Source: Gigaspora rosea
Lineage: Eukaryota; Glomeromycota; Glomeromycetes; Diversisporales; Gigasporaceae
NCBI GenBank assembly: GCA_003550325.1
Contig: QKWP01000078.1
Coordinates: 1 to 64,000, forward strand
Length of the DNA stretch: 64,000 bases
Direction: 5' to 3'
Shown: piece after piece, positions 24,188-35,271 of the stretch
Position numbering within the stretch: the stretch's first letter is position 1
Layout: each line of letters begins with the position of its first letter
The notes under the pieces: model-generated
The model's database searches: none
Seen by the model: only the letters and a program-made list of their open reading frames with translations
What the model was told of the DNA's origin: nothing
Translations under genes and position numbers: made by a program

Positions 24188-24535
24188 ATGTCTGAGTCTG
24201 AGCATAAGCCTAAAAAAAAAAAGAAGCAAACCACTAATACAAATGTTTATGCAAGACAAATTAATAGCTATGAATGTTATCCTCCTACCGTTTCACCAGT
24301 AGTAACAAAATCGAAAACATTTGATCCAAATGAATGGAAAAATTTAAATGAAACACTGCAAGACAAGAACAAACAACATAAAATTGACAAATACTGGGCA
24401 GAAGTTTATAGTAAATTCAATGAAAAAGATTTTCTGTTTAACAATCAAAAAGATAAGGAAATAAATAAAATGATCAAGCACACTGAAATATCACGATGGA
24501 GAAAGGTTTATGATTTGATTGCGCTTATAAAATAA
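24188..24535 (+). CDS. hypothetical 115-residue lysine-rich protein
   Basis: Open frame of 115 codons from ATG 24188 (an upstream in-frame ATG at 24134 would add a hydrophobic 18-residue stretch and is less likely the start). The N-terminus MSESEHKPKKKKKQ resembles a basic nuclear-localisation patch. The rest is charged and ends with SRWRKVYDLIALIK. Codon use and length exceed what the A/T-rich background normally yields. I recognise no domain. AATAAA occurs at about 24601, after the stop. It starts about 100 bp right of a MITE. A conserved fungal small protein or a decayed gene remnant are both possible. Confidence 0.4.
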   Translation: MSESEHKPKKKKKQTTNTNVYARQINSYECYPPTVSPVVTKSKTFDPNEWKNLNETLQDKNKQHKIDKYWAEVYSKFNEKDFLFNNQKDKEINKMIKHTEISRWRKVYDLIALIK

Positions 24536-24919
24536 AAGAAAGATCAGATTTTTTAATTATACACTAATGAATATCGCAATTCATTTTTTTGTGCATTTGA
24601 AATAAACTTAAATTAAAATCTAAGTAATATATAATGGTAGAATTAAATGAGAAATATTTAGACATTGACATCCGTACAATGTAAATATATACAGTATATG
24701 TAAAAATAAACATGACTATATATGCGAAAAAGTTAGGTCACCGGGGTCAGTTTTATTGACACAAAATATCTGAAAAAATCTCTCGTTTATACGAAATATT
24801 ATTCTTTCACAACGTTACTGTTTTATTTATTTTCACGACTAATTTAAACTTATCAGTTACATGATACAAATATAATAATATGTGAAAAAAATAGAATTAA
24901 GTACTATGGTTCTACCAAC

Positions 24920-26572
24920 TAGAGATGTGATCCGGATATCCAAAATTATTATAAAGAATCCGGATATCCGTTAAATTTTAAATAACGGATTTCATTCTAC
25001 TAACAGCCATTGTTTCTTATTAGCTTCAACCTTAGTAAAAACCAACCTTTCAAACCCTTTAGTTGTTGCATACTCTGGAATATTTTCACAAGATTGAATT
25101 GCTAAAGGAATGTTTACTTCATTTTTGTCTATAAATTGAAAGAATTGGCAGGAATTTCCTTAACAACCTCAAAAGTAAGGGTTTGTCATTACTATTGGAT
25201 TGGACAGATTTGGTTAGATCATAACAGAGTTGAATGCGGTAACTGATTTAAAACAATTAAAAACAATTAAAAACAATTAAAACATGTGAAATTTTTATTC
25301 TAAAATTATTTTAAAACACACACCCTTGATACTGATCATTATAATCGCCAATTTACCATAAACTACCCTTTTCAAAGAGGATAATATCTTTTCTTTCCTT
25401 ATTAATTACTGTCCAAAATAAATTTTCACTAATATGTTTAATTCGTTTTAGTCTTGTTGGTTTTAAGCCATGATATTCGGTCCCCTAACATTTGCTGGCA
25501 TGCTAAAAGCGCAGAGTCCAACGCTCCCAAGATCCAAGTGTGATGAGTGCTCAAATGCTCGCTGGCAAAATAGATATTTCCTTCGGGAGCTCTTGCTAAA
25601 TTAAACGAGTTTTAAACCGGTCCGGAAAAAACATTGCGTCTCCTGTTGATTTTTGAGTTGTCCTAAACTGCTCATATATGTCAACCTGATCACCATAAAC
25701 TTTCTTCAATTCACGTAAACCTAGGTAAATATGCTCGTTTTCATTTTTAGGTAAAGAGGCGACAGCATCTGTCATCTACGCATATAATAACAATACACCG
25801 TGTTTGTCGTTTTTGTCGTGTTTGTCTTTACAAATACCATAGGATAGATATACAAACCATCGCGATGGCAGATCGGTTATGCTTTGGCCTCCTTTGGACG
25901 GTGGGTTCACTTTTTCCCAGAATCGCGTTTAAATCTTAAACCAAGTTTATACAACGGTTCAAAATGAATAGAGCGTATCGCATGCATTTTATCAGGGGAC
26001 CATGTTGGCGTCTCGATGACACGTAATGCGGCGGGAGGCAATGCCATAAGGACTTTATCGAATTTCTTCGGCGGTTCGAATAATTTCGAATACGATTTCG
26101 AATATGATTTCGAATAATAAATATTTACACCTCAGTTATATCTTCAATTTTACAAACTTCGACTCCTTAAAAAACATTTTCATCACCAATCAATTGAGCA
26201 CATCCATTGGGTAAACGCTCCATTCCGTTCTTTATTGTTTTCCATTTTGCCTGTGAAAAATCCATATTCTCGATAACTAGTTCAGTAAAACTATGTTGAA
26301 ACTGGTTTGTCTGAGACCTGATAATTGATTAAAACTCATATGACTGTCATTTTTATTCAACACTATTTTACATCTCGCATATTATGCAATGGACATTTGA
26401 AGAAGATATAGATTGTTCACCTATATTCCGTGGAATATTGGATAAATCCGTAAATTGTCATCACCACAATATAGAACTTAGATCTGTTATCGCTAGATAC
26501 TAAATTTAATGGTAAAATTTGTCAGATATCCATTAAATTTAATATGAAAACGGATAATGGATCCATGCTCTA
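24920..26572. mobile_element. possible TIR element enclosing an amine oxidase pseudogene
   Basis: TAGAGATGTGATCCGGATAT at the left and, inverted, TAGAGCATGGATCCATTATC at the right bound 1653 bp. Both ends are followed by further GGATATC and ATTAAATTTAA similarity. The flanking 8-mers match poorly, so transposition is not proven. If real, this is a Pack-type capture of host coding sequence by a hAT-like element. Confidence 0.4.
25030..26330 (-). pseudogene. flavin monoamine / L-amino-acid oxidase-like pseudogene
   Basis: Reading leftwards, conserved blocks of a flavin amine oxidase appear in order: TELVIENMDFSQAKWKTIKN and GMERLPNGCAQLIGDENV (26300-26165), FDKVLMALPPAALRVIETP (about 26065-26010), HFEPLYKLGLRFKR (to 25926), DLPSRWFVYP (about 25870), MTDAVASLPKNENEHIYLGL (about 25778-25720), and the C-terminal GNIYFASEHLSTHHTWILGA (about 25585-25525). 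Amine oxidases use FAD to oxidise amines or amino acids to imines with release of peroxide. The N-terminal FAD-binding GxGxxG region is missing. Several frame changes and stops (for example a TAG where Trp of YAWMTDA is expected, near 25780) make it non-functional. GC content is higher than the surroundings, fitting a recent host-gene copy. Confidence 0.8.
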
Positions 26573-27284
26573 CTGTAATAGATTATATACTGTAAAATTG
26601 ATTAATGGTTAAATCTAACCTATAATTTAGTGATGGGTCCAATTCTTGTAGTGAATTTAAATAAAAAGGTCGATTCAAATATATAATATATAAAACAGAT
26701 TCAAGTATAATTGAAAAAAATGAAGCAAGTGATACTAAAAGAACTACTTAAATTTATTATCATTATTAATATAATTAATAAACATGAATTACATATTATT
26801 ATTGATTAACTTCTACAGGGTCGACAAAATCAGTATTATCATTATTGCAGGGGCGAGAGCTGTGCATCGCCCACCATAGATGGATCTTTCACTTCGCTCC
26901 CAGCCCAACTAAAGAATTCAGCTATTATTAATTTGCAAGTATGAATAATTCGAATAGAGTATTCAGACTTGGTTATTAAGAAAAATAAAAATAAATTACA
27001 AATACTTCTTGACTTTTGTGTAAATGGTCAGATACATTCGTTATTTAATACTTTATAATATCTATAAAAAAACAAATAATTCGAATAAGATATTTTAATA
27101 AGATCTAAAAGTTTTTATGTTATAAGCCTACTTACCTTCTGTATTTCTTATTATTTTTAACTTTAATTTGTAATACACTAGTAAAGAATAGAATTTACAT
27201 AATCAATTTTGGGATTTTGTAAAGAAAACATAAAAAAAAAAAAAACTTGCCAAAGCGTCTCCAAAGCAGTTAAATTCTATAAAG
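26573..27284. other. intergenic, no gene seen
   Basis: No recognisable coding sequence or structured repeat. Confidence 0.45.
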
Positions 27285-27410
27285 CTACACACCAATCTCA
27301 GTTTCTACTCCTTCAAATTCGTGAAGTAAAGACTTCATCTCTTCAAGTACGCCTTTGTTGATTGCTCCAGATTCGCAATTGTTTGTCTCGACTTTCGAGC
27401 TACTTACCAT
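27285..27410 (-). CDS. small ORF or terminal exon, 41 residues
   Basis: ATG at 27408-27410 to TAG at 27285-27287 encodes MVSSSKVETNNCESGAINKG followed by VLEEMKSLLHEFEGVETEIG and V. Composition is protein-like and less biased than the surrounding text. A splice-acceptor-like TTTTGACAG lies about 40 bp upstream, and the ATG is immediately followed by GTAAGT, so an exon structure is possible. No family recognised. Confidence 0.25.
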   Translation of the reverse strand: MVSSSKVETNNCESGAINKGVLEEMKSLLHEFEGVETEIGV

Positions 27411-27879
27411 CCTTATGACAACTCTTTTTCAGATTCACAGGAGATCTGTCAAAATACCAAAAATATAAATTAGTGAACAAGAATAAAAGCAAATAACTAG
27501 CAACAAAGCAAATGCTAAAACTAGATCCAGTACAATAAAGCTCGTACGTACTATACGTGATAGTAATATTTTAATGTAGCAGATACAATAAATTTAATTG
27601 GTTGATCCTGATGTCACACATGCATAAGTCAAATTTAGGTGCGTCAAAAATTTTGGGGGTGATTCGCAAATCCGCTGATATGATATAAATTACTTAATAA
27701 CAATATGAGCAAGACCGCACCTTAAAAACAAAATAAAATAACATTAAAAAAGTTCCAAAAAATTGTGAGAAACTTAAGAAACTTCAAAAGAATGATAAAA
27801 AGGATTCAAAAAAAAAAAAAAACAAATAAAAATCTCTGAAAAAAGCAACGAAATGACCACTAAAAAAAACAAAAGTAAA

Positions 27880-28051
27880 TATGAATTTTTTTACATTATT
27901 TATATTTTATATTACTAGCAGATCATCCAATCAAATTTTAAAGCAAAAAAAGCAAATAATATGAATTTTTTTACATTAAATTTTCCTTTTTATATTTTTT
28001 ATCACTAGCAGATCATCCAATCAAATTTTAAAGCAAAAAAAGCAATAATAT
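27880..28051. repeat. ~85-bp tandem duplication
   Basis: Two copies of GAATTTTTTTACATT..ACTAGCAGATCATCCAATCA..AAAGCAAAAAAAGCAA. Confidence 0.9.
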
Positions 28052-28221
28052 GAAAAGTAGAAGAAATAGCAGTCTAAACCTACTTTGGAGTGAAAAAGGC
28101 GGGAAGTAATTTTGCGATATAAGACATCTAACCCTCACCTACTTAGTCTAAAGTGACACTAAACTTAAAGTTAACGAAGTAAATATCAAATGCCTACGCT
28201 TTAGATGTCCCTCAAATACCC

Positions 28222-28368
28222 GGACCGTTTTATCACTAAACCTTTCATCCAGTGGTAAAAAAAAGCTAATCGGAACGGTCTAATAACAACTGGCCACTGG
28301 AATGGATATATCTTCCAGTTTAATCCAGTTAGTTCCAGTATCTCCAGTGATTCTCATTGGAACGGTCC
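28222..28368. mobile_element. short inverted-end repeat GGACCGTT, possible MITE
   Basis: GGACCGTT at 28222 and AACGGTCC at 28361 bound 147 bp rich in CCAGT/ACTGG words. No target duplication recognised. Confidence 0.4.
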
Positions 28369-28857
28369 AGCAATAACACTGATTATAATAATATAGAAGT
28401 AATATATTTTTTTTTTTATAATTTTTTGTAACAATTTTGTATGTCTTCTATCAAAGTTATTGATAAAAAAAAAAAAAAGCTTTTTATTCGGGCATTGTTT
28501 ATAAAATTTAATAGCAAATTTGATTAAGTAGATTGTAATTAAGCCATGCATATGAGGTTATAATTTACCTTGCAGTATATTTGAAATTATACTACAATAG
28601 CGAGAAGGCGTAAAGAATTGCATTATGCTATTGCCAAAAGCTCATAGTACTTGGCAAAATAATTAATACTAACGTAATTATGTGGGAGTAAAATAATTTA
28701 GAGATCATGCATTTTGATAATATAATCGGCATTTTCTTCGCATTGCTTTACTTCTTTTTTTTTTTTGAGTCTAATATTACTTCATTAATAAAGTCTTAGT
28801 TATTTTATGAATTGATGTCGTATTACAAATTTGAACTTGTGTATGAAAATAAATTGC

Positions 28858-31333
28858 TCACCTTAGAAAATTAATAAATGTTTTTTTTCGTACTGGCACA
28901 AGATTATTCAGCTGATTTATAGCATTTTTATGCTCATTATTTGCTGCTTTTTGATACCAGTATATTGCCAACTTTAAATTCTTTATCACTCCTATTCCCT
29001 CCTCATAACATCTCGCAAGGTTAAATTGTCCAAGCGAAATATCATAATCAGCGGCCTTTCGATAATGTTCAAAGGCTTTCACTTCATTTTTTCCTACAAT
29101 TATTCCATGTTCATAACAATTTCCTAAATTATTGCAAGCAGAAATACATCCCATTTCGTACGATTTTTTAAAAAAGTTATATGCTATTTGAATGTCCTTC
29201 TTAACACCATCTCCTTTCATGTAACAAAGACCTAATATATCATTAGATTTAGCACATCCTATACTTGCTTCTTGGTGCCATTCAATAGCTTTTTCTAAAT
29301 CTTTTCTAGTTCCATAGCCATGCATAAAACACTCACCAAGGTAAAATTTTCCCATTGCATTATTTTCGTGCGCTATCTTTTCAAATAATCTGAAAGCCGT
29401 ATTAGAATATGTTACAGTTCCAATCCCCGTAAGATAAAAAAAACCAAGAAGACATTTTAAGTCTGAATTGAGATTCGAATTTTTGTTAAGGTTTATAAAT
29501 ACATTTTTTGGAGCCTGATTGCTGTCTTCAATAATTTTTATTATCATTTTTGAAATTTGTGGTAACATATTTCCGTGGTTTGTTAAATCAAAAAAAACTC
29601 TGAGTAAACTATTAAGTAGGTTGTTATTTTTATTTGATTCATTTATATAGCTTGACGAATAGATCGTATCTGATTTAAGGTGCGGGCCATCATCTATTTG
29701 TCGGGCCGTGCAATAGGATGTATGAAGTAGCGTTTGGCAAAAATAATCTAAGAAAAAAGATAAGGAATTTTCGCTTACCAAAAGTATCTAGTTTTGAGAG
29801 ATTCTGGAAGTCTAGTTGTTTATTTAAGGATTTGGCTTTATGATAGTTGTAAGTTTTTGATAAAAATGGTGTTGCATGTACTGATTGAGATACCTCGGTT
29901 GCAAACAGTTGAATCGGTTCGTTACTTAACTCTTTTGATATTAATTGAAGTGCTTCAACTACTTCTTGAATATCTGGTCTGTTATCAGGTTCTTCGTCCC
30001 AGCAACGTATATATAATTGAACATATGACTCCGGCGAACCCACAACTGGTAATTCCCTTCTTCCTTGAAAGATTTGATATATTATTTGGGGTATGTCAGT
30101 AAGATATTTAAAGGGTGGGAGGCCACTTGAAATTTCCCAGAAAAGAACTCCAAGACTATATATATCTGATTTCTCATCGCGTTCATATCGATTATCTTTG
30201 AGGTATTGTGGGTCTACATAAGCTGGTATCCCATGACCTGTAGAGCTTGTGTTCATTGATTTTCCATCTGCAAGCTTGGAAATACCAAAGTCAGCTATCA
30301 GGACCGTACCATTATGAACAAGGATATTTTTGGAGTGCTGTGGTAAAAAATTTAAATTAACATTGACATTAGTTAAAAAAAAAAATACAAAAAAAAAATT
30401 ATTCGAACCAGGTCTCTGTGAATGATCTTATTTTTATGTAAATATTCAAGTCCCGTTGCGAGATTTAATGATTTATTTAATTTATCGTCCCACGTTAATT
30501 TAGTAAAATTTTTTTCCAAATACTCTCGTAAATTACCATCATTTGCATATTGTAAAATTAAATAATAAATCTGTCTGTCAAGATCTTTAGCTACTCCATA
30601 GAATTGATTGATATTAGAATGAGAATTTTTAGTAATCTTGGCTAACAATTGAACCTAATAAGTTAAAATATTAATGAAACCGATTAAAAAAAAAAAAAGA
30701 AAGAAAAAGAAAAGTCAACAAAAAGCATCTTATAATACTTTTCAAATTAATAGTGTCCATCACAAAAGGACCGGAAAATTTGGCACGTTTAGTAATTAAA
30801 AAATTTTCGAGATCTCATTTTATTTCAATTTTGTAGTATTATCTCTAGTAGTTGTTTAGCAAAATATTGTCAATGGTTTTGTATTTTGTTTTTTAGATCA
30901 GTTAACTAGGATTATTCGTAAAAAAGTGCCAAATTTTCGACGATCACCGGAAATCACTAATTCAAAAAGTGCAATAATATTAGACAAACCTCTCTAGCAA
31001 ATTTTCTGGCAAGAATTTCATTTGAGCTTTTTTTAACTTTGAGACTTTTTAAAGCAACCGTCGATTCACGAGTTTTCCACTCAGCTTTTTCAACCCAGCC
31101 ATATCCACCCTCACCAATTTTTTCATAGTTGGTAAATTCATTAAGATAATGAATGTCGATTTTGCATTCTTCAATGATTTTATCAATAATCAAATAATTA
31201 TTATCAACTTCAGTATACATTCCTTCATTACAATAAAGTAAAAAAGATAAAAATATTTATGTTAGCAATATTCCAATGGCCCACATATAAAGAGTCTAAT
31301 AGACAACTAACCATAATTTTCTGATTCGTCCAT
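28858..31333 (-). CDS. protein kinase with C-terminal Sel1 repeats, five exons
   Basis: Inferred exons: 31333-31312, 31222-30990, 30654-30409, 30337-29779 and 29693-28858, together 1896 nt in one frame (631 residues). All four introns (89, 335, 71 and 85 bp) have GT..AG ends. The kinase domain shows glycine loop IGEGGYGWVEKAEW, VALK, helix-C Glu in FARE|VQLLAKI, catalytic HRDLHSKN (split by intron 3), DFG, and GIPAYVDPQYL where APE is usual. The C-lobe ends at CWDEEPDNRPDIQEVVEALQ. Exon 5 has five Sel1 repeats (e.g. LGECFMHGYGTRKDLEKAIE), helical scaffolds for protein contacts. An earlier in-frame acceptor (intron 29778-29748, 31 bp) would add 18 residues. All kinase key residues are present, so it is probably active; its pathway is unknown. 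Glomeromycotina have large families of this design. A GTGAGC right after the last codons could be a further donor. Confidence 0.85.
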
Positions 31334-31480
31334 ATTAGAAAAGTAATCAGATTTGAAGTTATTAATAATGAATTCAACAGAAGTCTCTGAAGATAATTTT
31401 TCAAGTATAGTTAATATATCGTTTAATGTTGGGCGTTGGGTATGATCGGAAACCAGCACTTCTCATAAAGATTAACAGAA
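31313..31480 (-). pseudogene. remnant kinase C-lobe upstream of the kinase-Sel1 gene
   Basis: Directly upstream of, and in frame with, the first exon of the next gene is the end of a kinase C-lobe: SVNLYEKCW (31470-31440), a one-base frame change, then DHTQRPTLNDILTILEKLSS (31440-31380) and a linker ending NNFKSDYFSN. This matches the CWxxDPxxRPT...L tail of these kinases. Nothing N-terminal to it can be read, so an ancestral protein with two kinase domains has probably lost most of the first. Confidence 0.65.
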
Positions 31481-32149
31481 CATAAATGAATATGGCAAAA
31501 TAAGGGAGTGAATGCATATAATTATTGCGATTTGCAAAATGACCACCTGATTATTGTCCCATTGTGTGATTGTTAAATGATTTCTAAGTTATTTTCATAA
31601 TCTTTGTCAGGCATAGTTGTACATAAGTTCCAAAAAACCAATATACGATATTTTATTGCCAATTCCGCTGTGAAAACAAAGCTTTCGCAATAAGGTCCCC
31701 TCCTCCCTGACATAATAATAAGAAAGCTGCGCGAACGTAAATTTATGAGTAAACTCGATTAGATGATTCTGGCACTTTAAAATGGTTTGAAGAAATTATG
31801 GATAAAGTTCAGAATTATTTGTTTTTCTTATGCTGAACAAAATTTAAATAACTTTATCATAAAAAAGTCAAGAAACGCATCGGCATATGCAGTGAATTAT
31901 TTGAACATAATTAATTTTTGTGTATCAAAATATTAGGATATAATTTAGTGTAGGTAATTCTATAGAAATAAGTGTAAGCTTTTTTTTAGTTGTTACTACT
32001 TATTACGTAGATGTATTCGTGCAAATTAAAATTTTCCCATAAGAATTATTTTACTCAAGCTTATTCATAAAAAGTAACAAGGTTCTGGCCTTCTTAAATG
32101 AATTTTAAGACTAGATTCTTTATTATTTTTTTTAATTCTTACAATTTCT
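31481..32149. other. intergenic, no gene seen
   Basis: Presumed upstream region of the kinase gene; no promoter element could be assigned. Confidence 0.4.
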
Positions 32150-33450
32150 TCATTTCACCAGCAATAACTTTACTGTATGAGTTAGATTGTATTGAAATTG
32201 TCATGATTTCTATTTGATTTAATGTGAAAATTCTATTACAAAGCTTATGGGCTATCACGACGATACAAAATACATACTGCATGTATGGAAATTATTCTAT
32301 CGTAACTTATTGTGAAAATTTTGCTACAAAAATTTACAAACTACTACGGCGGTATACAATATGCGGTTAAAGTTAAGTTGGTTTGGGTTGGAATCATAAT
32401 CGTAAATTCTATCATGATTTATTGCTACAAACCTGCTATCACAATACACATCTGCGTTGGAATTACAGTTGCGAATTCTACAATATTAAGTTTTACTGTG
32501 AAAAATTTTGCTGCCAAAAAATTGTTTTACAAGCTTACTGACAATTGTGGTACACATTATGCGATTAAGATTGAAATTACTATGCTGTAAAAAATTTTGT
32601 TGCAAAACTTACTAATGGTTTAGTTATCTTGTACTGGAAATATAGTCATAAATTCTATTAGAAATGACTGTAAAAATTTTGTTAGATAGCTTTAAGAGTT
32701 ATCGAGGTACACGCAGTATGTGAGTTAGTTTGTATAGTCGTGATTTCTATCAGAATTTACTGTAAAATTATTTGCTATTACAGCATGTAGTTGAGTCGGT
32801 TTGTATTGAAGTGATTTCTGTCATGATTCAGTATACAATGACACAGTATGTAGTGGTTAGTTTGCATTAGAATTAACAGTCATGATTTCTATTGTTAAAA
32901 ATTTTGTTACAAGACTTACTTGCAAATGTGATGAATTAACAATCACGACTTCTATCATGATTTACTTGATACGTGAGTATCGAGGCAGCTTTTGTCTTAA
33001 ATCCATGAGTATGAGGTAATTTAAGCTATTAGTAATCTAATCAGTGATGAAAGTATGATATATGTGATCAATGTTATTAGTTATTAAATACTGGACAGTG
33101 AGACCTGCAAAAAAAAAAAAAGGGTAAAAGTTTCTCATATATGATTTTCGTAATTATGCACCATACCGAAAATGAGACAAAACAAAAAACTTGTTATTGC
33201 AGCATGTAGTTGCTTTTGGAATAAACTGTCTTAACGTTAATTCCTTGTCACAAAACTTGTTAGCTTTTGTTATTACACGCAGTATGGTTTTTTTGAGTTA
33301 GTTCGTATTGGAATTAACAATTGTGGTTTCTATCGTGACTTACCGATTATTGTGTACAAGGTCGGCACATAATACTACATAATACTGTATGTGGTTAAGG
33401 CTGATTTGGTATAAAACAATCGTTAATGAATTTGAATTGTGATGATATAA
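32150..33450. repeat. degenerate repeat array, GTTTGTATTGGAATTAACAGT-type units
   Basis: Words GTTTGTATTGGAATTAACAG, TCATGATTTCTATC, TTTACTGTGAAAAATTTTG, GTTACAAAACTTACT and GGTACACAGTATGTGGTTA recur in the same order many times between 32150 and 33450 at irregular 60-140-bp spacing. Related stretches lie at 17270-17485 and, inverted, at 63770-64000. Confidence 0.6.
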
Positions 33451-34767
33451 CTTGCTCTTAGTCTTAACATTTTGACCACGGTCTGTATAATAATGACTTG
33501 ATCAGCATACTAAATTTGGATGATCGACAATGTGGCTTAGCCAATTTAATAAAAAATTTTATACAGTTTAAAGTACTCCGTATTCCCGTGATTTTTCGAA
33601 AACTTGTCAAATGAATCCGTTAGAAAAAAAGTAACAAACAAAGCTTGCGCGATGCAGTCGCGCTACAACCAGGAAAGTAAATAATTTTTATAATATATGT
33701 CTTTTAGAACTGGGTGTAATTACGAAGTTTGACCTAAATTAAGCTTAATTCAGGCCATCGTTCTAAATAACGTTCATAAGCGTTATTACGCAATACAGTT
33801 GAATTCAAAAAGAAGCAAATGAATTTTTGCATATGTTGTATATTTAAAAGTTGGTAAAAGTTATTGCCAGTCATGACTGGTCATAACTGTAACCGATACC
33901 AGTCAGAAGATCCTAAATGACCGGTTAAAAATCTGAGCAATAATAAAATCATTAGATTTGTAGGTGACTCAGATCATATTTGTGCATGATTTATCCAATG
34001 GGCATATGAAGAATAAACCATTTATCGATTTTGTCATGGCAAATTCTCAATTGTGATTTGCTAGGAACAGCACGATCAAAAATTTTGGCTAAAATTACTC
34101 AAAATATTACTGGCGGAACAGCAATTGTCCATTAAATTAACATTTCTTGCCAATTTTACTATAATGAGTTTATCCTAAATAAGATAGCTGCACAACGTAA
34201 TTGCGCTAAAACCAGGACAGGTTATAGTTAAGATCTAATGAATTTACAAGCATAAGTATACAATATCTCAAAAAAACAGAAACGGTACTGTATGATATCA
34301 ATTATTGTAATTATTAAATTATGCTTTACATATGAATTAAACTAGAAAACAGGATCCGTTGGGTTCCGGAGCGCCGCTTCGAATTAGCAAACAAACGATC
34401 AAAGTTGCTTCGTAGACCTATTAATTTAAATATGGTAGTGAAAATTTTTTTAGTGTAATGTATAACTATTATATACTTATCTGTATGATCTATAAAAATT
34501 CAAAAAGCTATTAATTTCTTAATATTTCAAGACAGGTTAGCAATGTGAATTAGGTTAATATAATATAATTATATCATAATTAGTGATGTATTGTTCTCAC
34601 ATAATTAGATCACAAAAATTTAAACAATTAATTCTCATTAAATCTTAATATTTAAAGCAGTTTGTAAATCGGCTATAAGAAAATAATAACTTATAATGAT
34701 CCTCAAAAGTTGATATGCAGGATTATGAGAACAAATTAATTAAATTTATATGGTCTTATGAGAAATT
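33451..34767. other. intergenic; 14-bp palindrome at 33867-33880
   Basis: No gene seen. CCAGTCATGACTGG is a perfect palindrome. A related pair of words, GCGCTACAACCAGGA (33658) and GCGCTAAAACCAGGA (34203), marks a diverged direct repeat. Confidence 0.45.
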
Positions 34768-35100
34768 AATTAAAATTTGTGCTTATATCTATAAGGCGTT
34801 TCTCTTCTAATATTCGTTCTTGCACCCTTGTGCACTTTTTAATACGTTGAAGTCTCTCAAAGGTAAAATGCTCAAATATTATGTCACTAATAGTTTGAAC
34901 CCGTGATATTACTACAAATGAGAGGCCAGCTGCAAACACTCTTTCTCCATTGTTTATTACAGCTCTGGGGAGAATTAATCCTTAAGATTTATGTACTGTG
35001 ATTGCCCACACAAGTATAAGAAGAATTTGAAAGCGAGAGCATGTGCCAAACTTTCCATCCCAGGTTCTTCTAATAGGAGCTATTGGTACAACTTGAACAA
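34768..35100 (-). pseudogene. PIF1-type DNA helicase, C-terminal fragment
   Basis: The minus strand reads VQVVPIAPIRRTWDGKFGTC, then WAITVHKS*GLILPRAVINN, GERVFAAGLSFVVISRVQTI and ERLQRIKKCTRVQERILEEK. This is the C-terminal motif V/VI region of PIF1-like helicases (WAxTxHKSQGLTL...FAxGLxxVAxSRV). A stop replaces the Gln of HKSQG. PIF1 helicases unwind DNA and also form the helicase half of Helitron Rep/Hel proteins; without a Rep domain, host PIF1 and Helitron origins cannot be separated. No start or N-terminal domain is present. Confidence 0.75.
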
Positions 35101-35271
35101 TTATTTATGCGAATTTAATTTCTTTTATATAACGCGAATTAACTTTGTTAGTTATGTTTACTACATTAAAGAAAAACATAACATTTTTATTATTAGCCAG
35201 AATATTTTGCTTTTACAATATGAAAATATTTTAATATCTTTTAAAGAGGCCAATACTGCCAATGTTGTTTT

